Assembly (NCBI RefSeq): GCF_000715075.1
Contig: NC_134082.1
Location: 102,898,399 to 102,962,398, forward strand
Source of the DNA: Nicotiana tabacum
Lineage: Eukaryota; Streptophyta; Magnoliopsida; Solanales; Solanaceae
Length of the DNA stretch: 64,000 bases
Reading direction: 5' to 3'
The translations under genes and the position numbers were made by a program. This document shows, piece after piece, positions 1 through 11,452 of this stretch (within the stretch, counting starts at the first letter, position 1; every line of letters starts with the position of its first letter). The notes beneath the pieces were generated by a model. That model saw nothing but the letters and a program-made list of their open reading frames with translations. It was not told where the DNA came from and did no database searches.

Positions 1-177
1 ATGTAGGTCTAGGAGGAGTCCTACTGATGAAGGAGGTGCGGCCCGCCGGAGGGGACATCTCGGTGCTTGGTGAGGAGAGGAAAAGGCAAAGGGCTGCCGG
101 AGTCCTGGTAGGCAAGCGGGAGGAGTACCAGTACTGGTTTTGACTAGGTAGGTGGCCGGAGTCCTTCTCGAGCCGGG

Positions 178-1028
178 ATGCCCTTGGAAGGCGATCCGAA
201 AGAGCCTCGATCGGGGACCTGGGATGAACAGGGGGCGGACATTCTGGCTGACCTTGTTGGCTCATTGGTTATTGTTGATTCCTCAAAAGGGGAGATATCC
301 TCGTCTGTCGGAGGGCGAGATGAGTTTTGTAAGGATCTTTCCAAGGAGGGAGCACTGATTGAAGGTGGAGACGCACTTGAGAGGCCGACGATCACTCTTG
401 GGGGCAGCTCCGGGATCAACACTTCCTCTATTTTCGGTGAGATGGGCAAGCTTTGTGAGCGGGTAACTTTATCCATCCTCATTTGTTGCTTCGGGCTGCT
501 CCGGTCTTCATTCCCTTAACTCTTTTTATGTGATCTCATGTCGAAGTGCTTTATAATCAGGCCCTCGCCAATTATCAGGATGAGATGAGTTGTCGCAAAC
601 ATGAGAAATCCCTTTTAACTGAACAAGTTACTCATCCCCTGTTCTCATTATTGTTTGAGATTTTGTGAGATTCTATTGTTTCTTAACCCTTTGGGCCCTG
701 ATTCGTGCAGTTTGAGAAGGAGAAACTTTCACTGAGAGAGGAGCTTCGGGCCAAGGACACTGAAATCCTCGAGCTCGGTCGTCATGCGGGCGAGGTGGTT
801 TCTGAAAGGGATAGCCGTAGGAGGAGAGTCAGCTCGATCGAGCGTCAGCTTCAAGATGCGATGGAGGATAGTGGTAAGTACAAGAGTCTTCATTGCGGGC
901 TGGTGGCCGCACTTCTTCGGATCAGAGCTGAGACCAAGGCGATCATATCTCCTTCCGGGGAAAGAGCGGTCGCTGAAGATTCTTGTGTTGAGAGGACCTC
1001 TGGAGGGGTAGACCTAGCTTTACCTTGA
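178..1028 (+). CDS. Antisense additional ORF (aORF) of element C, three exons, 5' end broken
   Basis: An ORF on the strand opposite to C pol, lying between integrase and the missing 3' LTR. That is where Tat-lineage elements carry antisense additional ORFs of unknown function. Three blocks join in phase through introns with GT-AG ends. Exon 178-462 is acidic and Ser/Gly-rich and ends GKLCER. Exon 561-626 reads ALANYQDEMSCRKHEK onward. Exon 711-1028 is strongly heptad-like (FEKEKLSLREELRAKDTEI) and should form a coiled coil. The introns are 463-560 (GTAACT to AATCAG) and 627-710 (GTTACT to GTGCAG), both T-rich. A stretch in another frame at 3-140, rich in Lys/Arg near its end, may be an upstream part cut off by stops. 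The true start is not recognisable. The protein would be a partial, probably inactive product. Confidence 0.6.
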
Positions 1029-1030
1029 GC

Positions 1031-3250
1031 CGCGGACCGTGCTTAGCCGGACCTTCGGAGATTAACCATCAAAGGCACATTGGAAGGCAGCTCGAGCGAT
1101 GTTAAAAATGAGGGTGGGTTTCCGGAGAAAGAGGATGTCGTCGAGAAGGGACTGTTAGGGGATTTGTAACCGCCTGGATGCAACCTTTGAGGATGCTGAT
1201 TTGACAATAGATTTAGTCTATGTTTTTTTTTTTCGTTGATCTCCTTGTCGGTGTACAATGTTTTTTTTTGTATATGTAATATGAGAAATCCTGTGGCTTT
1301 TTTCAACTTATTGGTGAGAAAAGATTTGGACTCGCAATGTAGCATTGCAGCCTGTTTAGGCTGGTTGATATGGCATTTATGTCGTACTCTTAGGTACTTT
1401 GCAGTTTAACTACTCCGGGTCCAGTCTTCGAGTCGTGTTGCGATACGAGTTGTAATCGACCCTTAATATTTCCATAATTTTCTGGTTGGCGATAGTAGTA
1501 TTTGCGCCACCTGGTCGTTGAGACCTTTTGGTATGTGGCCCGGAGGCTTTCATAGTTAACTATTTTGGATCCGGTCTCCGAATAGGGTTACGATTCGAGC
1601 TCATTTTAATCCTCCGGTTGTCAAGTTTTAAGCTAGCGACAATGGCTCTTACGCTGTTTGGTCGTAGAGACCTTTCGATATAGGGCCCGTAGGCTTTACT
1701 TAGCTGGCGGCAATGGCTCTTACACTATTTTTTGCCCGTGGACTTTTTGTAGGCTTTTTTATGCTCGTTAAGGCCTTTTGTAGTATTTTTGCCTGACCCG
1801 TCATCGCTTCCAGAGGAATCTCAATTTCAAGTCGTTGTCGGCGATGTTTCGAGCACCTCGTAAGGTTCATATCTCGTAGGTCGAGTAGATCGACGCTCTT
1901 GCATTTTTGGAGCCGACATTGTCGGAGCTTGTTTTTGCTTGTGGAGGGAAGCCTATTTTACTGGTTCTTTCCGAAGTATATTTGGAGTAGTGGCCTGTGA
2001 TTTTTTAGCGACAGTCGGGCGTCCCCGAGTCGCATTATTTTTGTTGTATCAACCGTTTTGACCCTAGTCATATGCATTTGGTTGTAGCCATTTTTTATCC
2101 TTAGTGATAGTTTAGGCGTCTACATTGAGGTTATGCCCTTTAGGGATTCTTAAAAATGCGATGTATAGCCCAAACTTTGGGATTTTTCATATCTATTGAG
2201 GTCTTACAGTTTGCCATGCCTATTGAGGTCTTACAGTTTGTCATGCCTATTGAGGTCTTACAGCTCGTAGAATAGATCTGGTTATGCCGAGGTTGCCCGC
2301 TAGGGTCTTACAGTTTCAGATTTTCCAGTGCATGGCGATTAGCAACAGTTCCCGAGTCATCGGGTTTGTTTAAGCTTGAATACCGCTTCTCGTGAACTTG
2401 GAGTTTGTATTATGAGAGCTTCGTGAGCCCGAAGTTCCAACCCTGGGGTCGTGTGGGCGCTGATCTATTCAAGTCTCCGAGTATCTCGGGATGTATTTGG
2501 CAAAGAGGTTTTTGTCAAGAGTATACTGCGACTTTCCCCTTTTGGGAGATATTTTCCGATCCATTGGCGCAATACGTGTATTGTTGTGCTTAGTCAACCT
2601 ATTTTTGGTCGAGTGTGGAGATTTTCATGTTGCCTTACTCCGAAAAGGAGCCTTTCTCTTTTTTCATAGGGAGAAAATGGATATTGTTTGATTGCCCGAT
2701 ACAATACTACATGCTTCCGCTCTGGCGGGATCTGGCTACATCGACCGTTTGGCCTTATACGTCGTCTCCCCGTAGGAACTTTTGCTTTGGCATTTCTCCA
2801 CTTCCTTCAAATTGGGTGGCTCCCACGGGGAATGCCCCTCGCTGCTTGCAAGTTGGTCATAAGGGTAGCTTTGATCAATTCTGTAGAGTTTTCCCCTTTA
2901 AGCAGCTTTGTAGTCGTTGCTTCGTTAAAAACCTTGCAGGTAAAAACCCTTCTTTTTTAGGATGAAAAACTCGGTCGAAGGAAAAGAGTACAACGGGCAT
3001 GCTTTGGGGGTCTCGAGACCTCCTGATAGTGTTAGTGTCCCGATATCTCGGGCTGAATGCCTGTACGAGGGTTAGTTCTTAATTCGAAATAAACAAAAGG
3101 AGTGGATGTATTTTGAAACGAGATAGGCTGGCGGTGCCTTGTTAGAAAATCCTGTCGGCAAGGGACTTGTTTCGGGGTACAAGCCCGATTGTGGGAAAAA
3201 GAGTGCGATGCTTGCTCGAGGGTCCCCGTGGGGTTTCGTGATCGGATGCC
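1031..3250 (-). other. Element C region between pol end and aORF, non-coding
   Basis: About 2.2 kb with no convincing coding sequence. It lies between the 3' end of C pol (minus strand) and the 3' end of the antisense ORF (plus strand). It is T-rich on the plus strand with recurring short phrases such as GGCTCTTAC and TTTTGTAGGC. Short ORFs at 2405-2965 overlap one another in several frames and match nothing I recognise. Confidence 0.6.
2193..2276. repeat. Three tandem copies of a 27-bp unit in element C
   Basis: The unit begins TATTGAGGTCTTACAG and repeats three times, followed by a degenerate fourth copy (GGGTCTTACAG) near 2301. It is a local expansion in the non-coding part of C. Confidence 0.75.
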
Positions 3251-4300
3251 CTAGCAGTAATACCGCTTGAGCATCGACATATTCCAGTTGCTTGGGAGTT
3301 GCTCGCCTTCCATTGTGCCAATCTTATAGGAGCCTTTGCCAACTATCTCGAGGACACGGTATGTCTCTTCCCAATTCTGGCCTAGTTCCCCTTCATTGGT
3401 GTTTCGGGTGTTGAGAGTAACCTTTCTCAGGACCAAGTCTCCGATTCCAAAATATCGGAGGTTCGTCCTCCTATTGTAGTATATTTCAATTTTCTGCTTT
3501 TAGGCGACCATCCGAACCAGCAAGGCCTCCTGTCTTTCATCGAGCATCTCGAGGGCCGTTGCCATGGCCTCGTGATTTGACTCTTCGCTGGCGTGACGAA
3601 ATCTAGCGCTTGGTTCCCCGACCTCTACTGGTATTAGTGTTTTAACACCATACACTAGAGAGAAAGATGTCTCCCTTGTGCTTGATTTTGGAGTTGTCCG
3701 ATATGCCCATAGTACCTCGGGCAGTGTTTCTCGCCATTTCCTCTTGGCGCTTTCTAATTTTTTTCTTCAGGTTTTGAATGATCGTCTTATTTGTGGACTC
3801 GGCCTGGCCGTTCACACATGGATGATATGGTGTTGAAAGAATCCTTTTGATTTTATTGTCCTCAAGGAACTGTGTTACCTTGCTCCCTATGAATTGCCTT
3901 CCGTTGTCGCATGTTTTTTCGGATGGTATCCCAAATTGGCATATGACATGTTCCCATATAAAGTTGATGACTTCATTCTCTCTTATTTTTTTAAAGGCTT
4001 GCGCTTCCACCCATTTTGAAAAGTAGTCAGTCATAAGCAGAATGAATCTTGCTTTACCTGGTGCCGTTGGCAAAGGGCCGACGATGTCCATTCCCCATTT
4101 CATGAATGGACATGGTGAAAAAATGGAATGTAGCTGTTCACCGGGTTGGTGAATCATGGGGGAGAATCTCTGACATTTGTCGCATCTTCAGATGAACTCC
4201 TTGGCGTCCCTTTCTATGCTATCCCAGTAGTAACCTGCTCCGATTACCCTTTGGACTAGGGAGTCTGCCCCGGAGTGGCTTCTGCAGGTGCCCTCGTGGA
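3251..4300 (-). pseudogene. Element C integrase, frameshifted
   Basis: The C-terminal pol domain that would insert the element cDNA into the genome. The N-terminal zinc finger is readable at about 4300-4165 as HEGTCRSH followed by RCDKC, with a TGA stop just before RCDKC. The catalytic core at 3642-4157 shows all three acidic positions: GMDIVGPLP, CDNGRQFI and GQAESTNKTI. A frameshift follows near 3770. The C-terminal piece at 3251-3436 (VLRKVTLNTRN to SMLKRYYC) ends in a normal stop. The order and the MLKRYYC ending fit Tat-lineage integrases, which lack a chromodomain. It is not functional. Confidence 0.85.
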
Positions 4301-4479
4301 TCTCTCAGAGCACGTAATCCGTGTCACTCGGTCCTAGGCATACCGCTAAGGTGCCATCGAACGTTCTCCTATACAAGGCCCCATTTTTGTCTAGCAAGAA
4401 CCGGGCCGCTCTGGTTCACAAGGCCCTTGATTCTTTTGGATCGGCAAGAAGTTGCCCATCTTTTAGACAAACAATATAT

Positions 4480-4970
4480 TTGTTTCTCTAATCCCATGTC
4501 AGGCTGGTGGACTTGATTTCCGCATGACCTTCCTTGACCACGGATCTGATTATTTGGACAACAGCCCTGGGGAGCTGGTCTTCCTCCTCAGCAGATAATC
4601 CCAGGTTCGCCAGGGCATCGGCCTCGCTGTTCTGCTCTCAAGGTACATAGACTAAGGTCCATTCCTTGAAGCGGCGTTGTGTGACTTGGATTTTGTCAAG
4701 ATACCTTTGCATCTTGTCTTCCTGGGCTTCGTAGCTCCCGTTTACCTAACTTACCACGAGGAGTGAATCACATTTTGCCTTGATTACCTCGGCCCCCGAT
4801 CCCTTGGCCAATTCCAAACCTACAATCATAGCCTCATACTCGGCCTCGTTGTTAGTTAGCTTTGCAGTTTTTATGGACTGTCGGATTATGCCGCCGATGG
4901 GCGGCTTTAGGACTATACCGAGTCCGAATCCTCTGACGTTTGTGGCACCATCCATGAATAGGGTACACAC
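4480..4970 (-). pseudogene. Element C second (archaeal-type) RNase H
   Basis: Reads LFMDGATNVRGFGLGIVLKP, then LTNNEAEYEAMIVGLELAK, then KCDSLLVVS and a stop. The Asp in MDGA, the Glu in NNEAEYEA and the Asp in KCDS fit an RNase H active site. Further codons to about 4480 continue the domain (ADALANLGLSAEED). An extra RNase H of this type between the normal RNase H and integrase is a recognised hallmark of Tat/Ogre elements. The TAA at 4746-4748 breaks it. Confidence 0.8.
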
Positions 4971-5008
4971 CTCGGAGGACGTGCCTGATTTTAGTAAAAG
5001 TTCCTTCT

Positions 5009-5826
5009 CTACCTCGGGGATGAGGGATAGCGAAAATCGGCCACAAAATCCTCTAAGATTTGGGATTTAATGGCCGTCCGGGGTTGATACTCGATATCAT
5101 ACCCTCCAAGTTCAATGGCCCATTTGGCCAGTCGACCCGACAGCTCAGGTTTGTGCACTACGCTCCGAAGAGGATAAGTCGATAGGACACAAATGCGGTG
5201 GCACAGAAAGTAAGGCTTCAGCTTGCGCGAGGTGCTTACTAGTGCGAGTGCCAATTTTTCTAGATGGGGGTACCGGGTTTCGGCGTCCCCCAAAGTTCAA
5301 CTTACATAGTACACAGAAAATTGCGTACCTTGCTCTTCTCGGACTAATACACCGCTCATCGCTATTTTTGATACGGCCAGGTACAGTTACAACGTTTCAT
5401 CCCCCTTGGGCGTGTGCAACAGAGGCGGGCTAGACATGTACTGTTTCAGTTCTTCCAGGGCATGTTGGCATTCTGAGGTCCATTCGAAGTTGCTCTTTCT
5501 TTTGAGTAGGGAAAAGAAGTGGTGGCTTTTGTCCGACGACCTTGATATGAATCTGCCCAGGGCCGCGATCCGCCCAGTCAGGCGTTGGACGGCTTTCACG
5601 TTGTTCACTACTGCGATTTCTTCGATGGCCCTTAATTTGTCGGGGTTGATCTCGATCCCCCTGTTTGAGACCATGAAACCCAGGAATTTGCCCGAGCCCA
5701 CCCCGAAGGCACACTTTTCGGGATTGAGCTTCATGTTGTAGCTTCTGAGGATGTTGAAAGTTTCCTGCAAATGGGTCAGATGGTCCTCTACGCACAGGGA
5801 TTTAACTAGCATATCATCAATTTATA
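5009..5826 (-). pseudogene. Element C reverse transcriptase C-terminal half and first RNase H
   Basis: Begins at the catalytic motif. The codons read E-V-stop-I-D-D-M-L-V, so the first residue of the YIDD box is now a TAA. The block at 5387-5812 continues through RGIEINPDKLRAIEEI and FISRSSDKSHHFFSLLK, the usual thumb and connection. The block at 5009-5293 gives the first RNase H remnant (FLCHRICVLSTYPLRSV, LAKWAIELGGYDIEYQPRTA). The two blocks are in different frames. The matching N-terminal half of RT lies at 21401-21926, on the far side of element A. Confidence 0.85.
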
Positions 5827-5884
5827 CTTCCATTGATTTACCTATTTGATGCTCGAACATTTTATTAACTAGGTGTTGGTATGT
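5823..5884 (-). repeat. 62-bp RT segment duplicated at the far side of element A
   Basis: This stretch aligns without gaps to 21401-21462, with 5 mismatches in 62 bases. It codes the same RT residues in both places (LVNKMFEHQIGKSMEV here, LVNKMFEQQIGKSIEV there). Only the first 5 bp (TATAC at 5823-5827) would be expected as an insertion duplication. The rest replaces the first ~69 bp of the 5' LTR of A. Confidence 0.85.
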
Positions 5885-8728
5885 CCAATATAGCTATTTT
5901 AACTATTTTTACTTTATTTCGTTGCAAAAGAAAATTTCAAAAATATATATATAAATTTTAGTTTATGTATCTCTCATAAACTTGAAAAATACAAAAAATT
6001 GTACTTTATTTTGGTACTTTATATAAATTCGAAAATTACAAAAAAAATATAGTTCTATTAATGTTTGCAGTCATTATAATTTTGAAAAAATACAAAAATA
6101 TTACTTCATATTTTTACCTTTATTAAAGAACGAAAATTACAAAAAAAAGTAGTTTTATTAATATCCTATAGTCATTTTAACTTTGAAAAATACAAAAAAA
6201 ATATTACCTCATATTTTATCTTAATATTTAAAACGAAAATTACAAAAATAGTTTTATTAATATTTTGCAGCTACTTTAAATCTTGAAAAAATATTTAAAA
6301 AATATATAGTTTTGTTTGAATACTAGTCTTATTTTTGTAGTTATTTTGCTTACATAGGACTAGTTAAGCAACGTTTTCCTATTTCTCGGGTCCGGACAAA
6401 AGAATAATATTTGGGTTTAAACTACCCATTTTTAGGTCTAATTTTCGGACCTAGCCCGTAATAATCCGAGCCCACCACGCATGGGGACACAAGTCTTGGA
6501 CCCCTACACACGTGGGGCCCAATTTTTTGAACAAGACACAAAAATGCACGGGGGACAAGGGCAAAGGGGAGGGAAAATTTTAAAAGGAAAAGAAAGATTT
6601 TGAAAGGAGTGGAGCGGACAGAAGGTGAGGGAAAAGAGGAGTGAAAAATTTTTTAAAGCAAAAGTTTTTGAAAAGGGGAATGGCACGTGAAAAGTAGGAA
6701 AAATAATTTAAAAAAAAAAGCAAGAAATTTTTGTTGAAAAAGGGGAGAAGACTTTCACTTCAGGGGGGGACCAACGAAAAGGACTTTGGGGACTTTTTTT
6801 TGGAAAATTCTGAAGAGGTTATTGTTCATCTTCTTCTTTCTCTTTGAAAGAAGTAGAAAGGAAAAAACCTACTGCTCCATGAATGGACCACCCTCCTCCT
6901 CCATCACCACCATCAACAAACCACCATTGTTACCGACCCCACGTCCAAACCCTACTGTCGCAGCGAGGACTACCAGCCAAACCACTGCTCGTCTCACCAC
7001 CGCTAAAAGACCATCGCCCAAACACCATTAGTGACCTCGCGACCACCACAAAACCATCACCAAACACCACCCCGTCATCCTCCTCAACGCCTAACAAACC
7101 CTACTACAAAACCAACAAAAATGGGACCAAACGAGTTCCCTCCATCCCTTCCGACACCCTCACGGACCAACTCCTCCATCGCCCATAACCACCACTGTCC
7201 AAACGAACGCCGGAAAACACGACAAGTCAGTCCCTCACCCCGTCGTAACTAAAACCAGTCGCGACAGTGACGACCATCGCCTTCCTCCTCCTTGAATCCG
7301 CCATTGTTGCCGTTGCGAGCTCCCTCCGTCGACCACTGCCTCCCGTCACCACCCAACACCACGACCAACAGTTTCCCCCCGTCGTCAACCTCCAGAACCA
7401 GTCCGCCATTTTCAGTCCAACGTCGTCAACTTCCAAGCAGTCGTAGCTGCGGTTCGCGAGCAGTTGTGGGTTGCCGCGATCCCGCCTTGCCGAGTTTTTT
7501 GTTTTCCGTCGAGGTCGACTTTGGTTCGTCGAGGTCCGGTACGTCGAGATGCTGTCTGAGGTTCCGTCGTTGTTCTTCGTTCAGAGAGGTCCGGCTTGAG
7601 TTCCGTCGGAATCGTGTTTGTCGTTCTGAGTTTGTCGAGGTGCAAAGGTTAGTAAACCTCGATGTATTAGATAAATAAACTTTACGTTGAATGTTTGAGA
7701 TGCAATATAAAAATTGGTATGGAAATTTTCTGCCTATGTTTCATTGTCTGCATTTTTGTTCATTTTCATGTTATGTTATTCTTGTTTATTTGATGTCGTT
7801 TAATTAAGTTGGACTAGTCGTACTATGACATAAGTTTGACATTAATCTGTTCGTCCTTTCCTTCGGTTAGGTCATTCGAAAAAATAGTATTAGCGCATGC
7901 TGTTACTACTACCGAAACACTCATTCACTAAACTCCTTTTATTAAACTTCTAACAAGTCATGGGATTTTAGTTGTAAAGAGGCCGTAAGTTTTAGTATTG
8001 TTAAAGACATAAAAATGGCATCCTTTTAAAAAAAATAATAAAAAAAATACTAATAATAATAATAATAAAGAATAAAATGAGACGAGCCTCGCCGAATAAA
8101 AGGGACAAATTGCGGGGCCCTCACAGCATATATATTAAAAATACTTAGAATTCGGGACATGCCGTTTAGCAAATTTTACGGCCTTCCCCAAAACAACCAT
8201 ACGTTAGTTGCTTTAGGCGCGTCTTAAATAATTTATTTTTCTTAATTCGGGTGCACATTTATGTGACCCAAATCCAAATCTCAACCGAGTCGAGATATAT
8301 CAATAACCACGGGTGCATTGATGTAACGTGGTTCGAGATATGTTTTCACGACGTTGCAAGTCCTATAAAAATAACAGTGAATGATAAAAGCGGTTAAAAG
8401 ATAAAATTGGCACATAAGTTCATACTTGTATAAAATCAGATAATCAAGCCGAATATAACAATTGAGCGACTGTGCTAGAACCACGGAACTCGGGAATGCC
8501 TAACACCTTCTCCCGGGTTAACAGAATTCCTTATCCGGATTTCTGGTACGCAGACCATAATATAGAGTCATTCTTTTCCTCGATTCAGGATTAAAATTGG
8601 TGACTTGGGACACCCTAAATATCCCAAGTGGCGACTCTGAAATAAATAAACCAATTTCGTTTCGATTGTCCTTTAATTGGAAAAAACTCCCCTGTGCCCC
8701 CTCGGGCGCGTAAAAAGGAGGTGTGACA
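5885..8728 (+). repeat. Element A 5' LTR, truncated at its start
   Basis: Matches the 3' LTR at 18491-21400 almost base for base but begins at the equivalent of position 18560, so the first ~69 bp (TGTAAGCACGTG onward) are missing. It ends GGAGGTGTGACA. It is very AT-rich at 5885-6420, then holds a C-rich stretch (6880-7420) that opens Pro/Thr-rich ORFs in several frames, which I do not regard as genes. The last ~270 bp match the end of the element B LTR. Confidence 0.9.
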
Positions 8729-8732
8729 GCTC

Positions 8733-8750
8733 TGGCGACTCTGCTGGGGA
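8733..8750 (+). other. Primer binding site of element A, tRNA-Arg type
   Basis: TGGCGACTCTGCTGGGGA starts 4 bp after the LTR. It is complementary, with about two mismatches, to the 3' end of plant tRNA-Arg (ACG) as I remember it. Ogre elements are known to use tRNA-Arg. Confidence 0.75.
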
Positions 8751-9319
8751 TTGACCCAGAACCACTGGTTCAGGGTTAGAAATTCGAGCTTAGATAAATT
8801 GTTATATTTGGTTTTATCTGATTTTTACATGTTTGAGCCTAATGTGCTAAATGCTGCTTTTACCGCTTTGATATTATTTGAACTGTATATAAACTGTGCC
8901 GAAACCTTTCTCTTCTTACCTCCGGGGATGTGCTTACTGGTTGAGACTCCCTATTCTGTTAGTGTCATACCCTAAATAAAAGAGGCTCGGAAAGTTTCTA
9001 AGCCGGCTGGCCTTTTGGTTCCCGGAAAGGAGCTCCTTCCTCAGCTCGAGTTGTCCGCTCGGGTACACTGTCTAGAACACCGACCCAGGTTTTTGAACCT
9101 AGTATAACAAAGCCACATGCCGGATCCCTAGTAGGAACGTTTATTTGCATCATGTGCATTTGACTTAGGGGACTCAACACAGGGGTTGGGTCCGTCTAGG
9201 ACAAACAACCTGAAAATAATAGACCATCTTATGGCATCCTATGTGCTACATGTTATATTCAGTCAAGGGCGAATGGGTCATTTGGTCATTTCCAGCATGG
9301 TGTTATTTTAATCAAAGCA

Positions 9320-9530
9320 TGAGGAACATTTGTGGAATCCAAGAAGCCTTGGAATTCCCTATGTCCCACATGCTTGCTTTTTGGGAAAGCACATGGGGAA
9401 CATTCTTGGAATCCAAGAAGTCTTGGAATTCCCATATGTCCCCCACGCTTCATATGTTGGGAAAAGCGCATAGGGAGCATTTGCGGAATCCAAGAAGTCT
9501 TGGAAATCATTATGTCTCCCATGCCACATT
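9320..9530 (+). repeat. Three tandem ~76-bp units with an internal inverted repeat
   Basis: Each unit holds GGAATCCAAGAAG followed by CTTGGA, giving a TCCAAG/CTTGGA stem of 6 bp around a 4-nt loop, then a phrase like TATGTCCCACATGC and GGGAAAGC. The three copies differ at several positions while the stem is kept. Element B has no clear counterpart. Confidence 0.75.
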
Positions 9531-10315
9531 TTTGAAAGAAATAACAAATATAAAAAAATAAAATTACAAATAAAACAAAGCATGAAAATTCAAAAAAATT
9601 TGCATGTTTTCATTATTTTCCACAGATTAAAAAAAAAAGAGATTAAAAAAAAATCGTGAAAAAGAGGAGAAAAATGACAGTGTAGAGATATAACTACTTA
9701 TTTTTAGAGAAAAATCAATGTCCGAGTAGTATCGAAACTCTGCTGAAATTTTGAGAAAATGAAAAATGTCTTGTTAGTTTGTTATATTAAAAGCAAAGGA
9801 AAAATAAAAAAATCATCATTGTTCTGTCTGGTTTTTTTTAAATATTAAAGAAAATAGTTTGTTTTGCCATTAAATGAAAATGAAAAAGAGTTTGTTTTTA
9901 AAAAAAAAAATTTATTTTGTTTGTCTATGAAAATGCCAGAAATAAAAATAAAAAGAGTCCGGCGTTGAATGTGATTTTATTATTTGTTCCAAAAATAAGT
10001 ATATATAATCCAAATAAAATTTTCAAAAGAAAGTTCAAAATTCAAAAAAGATAAAATAGAAAAACAAATCCGAAAATATTTTGATTCTTTTTTCGAAATT
10101 GAAAAGAAATTCAAAATTCAAAAAAAAACATTTTGAGAAGCATTTCTTTTATTAAAAGCAAAATTCCGAAAAATATTTTCTTCTTCTTCTCTAGAATAAA
10201 GAAAAAAGAGCAAATGAAAATTCAAAAAATATATCTTAGAAGTGTTTCTTTCAAAAAAATCAATCAAAAATCCAAAAAAAATATACTTCATTTCTTCTTT
10301 TAAAGTAGTTCTTTT

Positions 10316-10384
10316 GCCCGAACTACGCGTGTTTGATTCTCACCGGATGTGAGATACGTAGGCAACCCTCATCGGGTCCAACCC
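10316..10384 (+). ncRNA. Structured motif copy A1 (5' leader of A)
   Basis: Stem P1 is CTACG (10323-10327) with CGTAG (10357-10361). Stem P2 is TCTCAC (10338-10343) with GTGAGA (10349-10354). An outer pairing CCCGA/TCGGG is possible. The first of four such motifs in A. Function is unknown. Confidence 0.6.
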
Positions 10385-11159
10385 CACCTTTTGCTAAAAA
10401 AGCCAAAAATAAATATAAAATAAAAAATAAAAAAATGTGTCAAAGATTTTTAATTTTGTCGTAAATAAGTCTAGTGATGTAACTTCCCCCTTTTTACAAA
10501 AAAAATAGCAAAAACAAATATGTCAAATTTTAGGAGTCATAAATAAGCCAGGTGATTCTGCTTTGTCATAAATAGCCAAATGTTCCCGAAAGGGACGCCA
10601 GAAGGCTGACTTTGCATAAACAGCCACCTTTGGGTCATGTTTAGGATTTTCGTCCAGTTGACCCACACAGCCTTAAAAAGCTTCGTCCCCGAGACGCTGA
10701 AGGGCCGTGTTTTGCAACACCAAGTTTTATCATAATTTGAAAAAAAAAACAAAGAGTCGACGGTCAACTGAATACCGTTCAAAATTTGTCATAATAAGCC
10801 GAGCCAGCTTCGGCCGCGTCTTAAACCGTTCTTGCCGAAATAGCCTTAGAGTATCTTTCAGTTGTTGAAAGGTTATTTTCGTAAAAGAATGGACAAGTTT
10901 GTAAAGTGTCAAAATAATCCTCCCCGGCCTCAAAATTCATGTGAAATTTGGAAGGGGCCACATTTGCAAAAATAACCATTTGGTTGCATTTGTCGAACAG
11001 AGAAAGGGAGCTGGAATTTTGTTTTTTTTGCCAATCTTTTGATTAGAACATGCAGTTTGTTTGATTTTCAAGTTTGCGGGTCATCTTTAAATCCTTGAAA
11101 CCCAGTTTGTTCTAATATGAAAATTGAAAAATGTTTACTGTTGTTTATCTTTTATTGGC

Positions 11160-11226
11160 ACGAACTACGCAAGGTCTGATTCATGCGGGGTCATGATACG
11201 TAGGCAATCTCCATAAGATTCGACCA
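11160..11226 (+). ncRNA. Structured motif copy A2 (5' leader of A)
   Basis: P1 is CTACG (11165-11169) with CGTAG (11199-11203). P2 is TCATG (11181-11185) with CATGA (11192-11196), a different stem sequence from A1 but still fully paired. Outer pairs CGAA/TTCG or GGTC/GACC are possible. It is followed at once by a purine tract. Confidence 0.6.
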
Positions 11227-11340
11227 CAACAAGAAATGAAAAAGAGAATGAAAAAAGAAGGAAAAAGCGAAAGAAAAAATTTTTGAAAAAAAGAAAGAAA
11301 AACATCGAAAAAAAAGGAAAAGAAAAACAAAGGTAAATAA
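11226..11340 (+). repeat. Purine-rich tract after motif A2
   Basis: Almost only A and G after the first few bases (GAAATGAAAAAGAGAATG and similar). B has a longer tract in the same place (25920-26260). It opens Lys/Arg-rich or, on the other strand, Phe/Ser-rich ORFs that are compositional. Confidence 0.7.
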
Positions 11341-11452
11341 ATAAATAAATAAATAAATATATATATATGTATATTGATAATAATAAGGACCGACTGAGTC
11401 CATTCTAACATATTTGGTTTTGAATTGTGAAGAAAATTGAGGTGGTTGGTTT

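Larger units (their letters stand above)
8751..11452 (+). other. Element A 5' leader, non-coding
   Basis: About 2.7 kb between primer site and gag. It begins with a stretch closely shared with element B (CCAGAACC, GGTTCAGGGTT). It contains a three-fold hairpin repeat (about 9320-9530), a long A-rich, C-poor stretch (9540-10310), motif copies 1 and 2, and a purine tract (11226-11340). No ORF longer than chance expectation is shared with B. Confidence 0.7.

Noticed and set aside
6883..7678. Pro/Thr-rich and Arg/Val-rich ORFs in the A LTR (also at 19495-20352).
   Set aside because: They overlap in several frames of a C-rich LTR stretch and recur only because the LTR is duplicated; no domain is recognisable.
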